DNA of 5,525 nt from Dehalococcoidales bacterium (GTDB taxonomy: Bacteria; Chloroflexota; Dehalococcoidia; Dehalococcoidales; JAQTRN01), in assembly GCA_028711795.1 (NCBI GenBank), contig JAQTRN010000075.1:1-5525 (forward strand). The letters are read 5' to 3'. Below are positions 5,217 through 5,525 of the stretch, piece after piece. Each line of letters opens with the position of its first letter. Positions within the stretch are counted from its first letter, which is position 1. The notes beneath the pieces are model-generated. The model was given only the letters and a program-made list of their open reading frames with translations. It was not told the origin of the DNA and did not search any database. The position numbers were made by a program, and so were the translations under genes.

Positions 5217-5442
5217 CCAGGTGTCTCCTTCCCCCCCAGCTCTTTTTCATGATGTAAGTGCTATCCCGCAGAAAAGAATTGTTGAATTCCTTCTCCGTAC
5301 CGCAATATTTGCAGACGCCACGGCTGCTCGGGCCGTCTGGTGTCTCAATCACCCAGTGATGCCGGCAACCGTCCCCGGGTTCCAACTGGTACATGGTTAC
5401 CGCATCCTCTTTAAGCAAAGCCGAATATTCGTTTCCCATCAT
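5200..5442 (-). CDS. Small Cys/His zinc-knuckle protein
   Basis: A protein of 80 residues (or 79, see below) with one conserved-looking block: C26-R-H28-H29-W followed by VIETPDGPSSRGVC44-KYC47-GTEKEFNN. The C-x-H-H-W ... C-x2-C-G pattern resembles a short zinc ribbon or knuckle; C26, H28 or H29, C44 and C47 are the likely ligands. I have a memory of similar small uncharacterised proteins with a GPxSxGxCxxCG block but cannot name a family. There is no membrane segment. Two adjacent ATGs (5442 and 5439) follow AGGAGG (5445-5450 complement) at 2 and 5 bases; the second has the more usual spacing and is probably the true start. A role in nucleic-acid or protein binding is the usual guess for such knuckles, and nothing in the sequence narrows it. 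It is the first visible gene of the minus-strand block; its promoter is not evident in the 83 bases to the right edge. Confidence 0.75.
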   Translation of the reverse strand: MMGNEYSALLKEDAVTMYQLEPGDGCRHHWVIETPDGPSSRGVCKYCGTEKEFNNSFLRDSTYIMKKSWGGRRHLDVPQF

Positions 5443-5525
5443 GGCCTCCTTTCATCAGTCGCCAACGACGAATGTTTCCTAATTTTCACCATTCATCATT
5501 TCGAAAGCGGTTAGATAGAGTATGG

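Noticed and set aside
5149..5514. Plus-strand frame of 121 codons at the right end
   Set aside because: It overlaps the zinc-knuckle gene, whose Cys/His block and ribosome site are convincing; the translation looks unstructured and has no ribosome site.

Overview
The window reads as bacterial chromosome with short intergenic gaps and strong AGGAGG ribosome sites on its minus-strand genes. There is no rRNA, tRNA, phage, IS or CRISPR signal. The gene mix fits an anaerobic or microaerophilic bacterium, possibly a Chloroflexota lineage such as Dehalococcoidia: NarL-type regulators, Fe/Mn superoxide dismutase, Usp, Rieske ferredoxin, SHOCT membrane protein, Hsp20, a DUF5752-like protein and a small zinc-knuckle protein. 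That placement is an impression from gene families; no phylogenetic marker is present.

Left part (1-2129), signalling: a PAS-domain protein, probably the N-terminus of a sensor kinase, runs off the left edge on the minus strand. A 297-base intergenic region separates it from a full-length NarL/FixJ response regulator on the plus strand. A second plus-strand regulator follows. It is about half identical to the first but stops at the end of its receiver domain, so it has no DNA-binding domain. Between the two regulators lie a short dyad and a 22-bp-spaced direct repeat of AATACGTA.

Right part (2161-5442), stress defence: everything is on the minus strand. In transcription order it encodes a small Cys/His zinc-knuckle protein, a possible 65-residue overlapping ORF, a DUF5752-like protein, an Hsp20 chaperone, an Fe/Mn superoxide dismutase, a universal stress protein, a Rieske [2Fe-2S] protein and a one-helix SHOCT protein. 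The last three are tightly spaced, and the SHOCT ribosome site directly follows the Rieske stop codon. Promoter-like -10 elements precede sod and hsp20, which suggests several transcription units rather than one.

Taken together, the window pairs a sensing module (PAS protein, transcriptional regulator, receiver-only paralogue) with a block for superoxide, redox and protein-folding stress. A regulatory link between the two halves is inferred from proximity only. I see no clearly new system. The most unusual items are the receiver-only paralogue with the repeats before it, the archaeal-like active site of the SOD, and the uncharacterised small genes upstream of hsp20.
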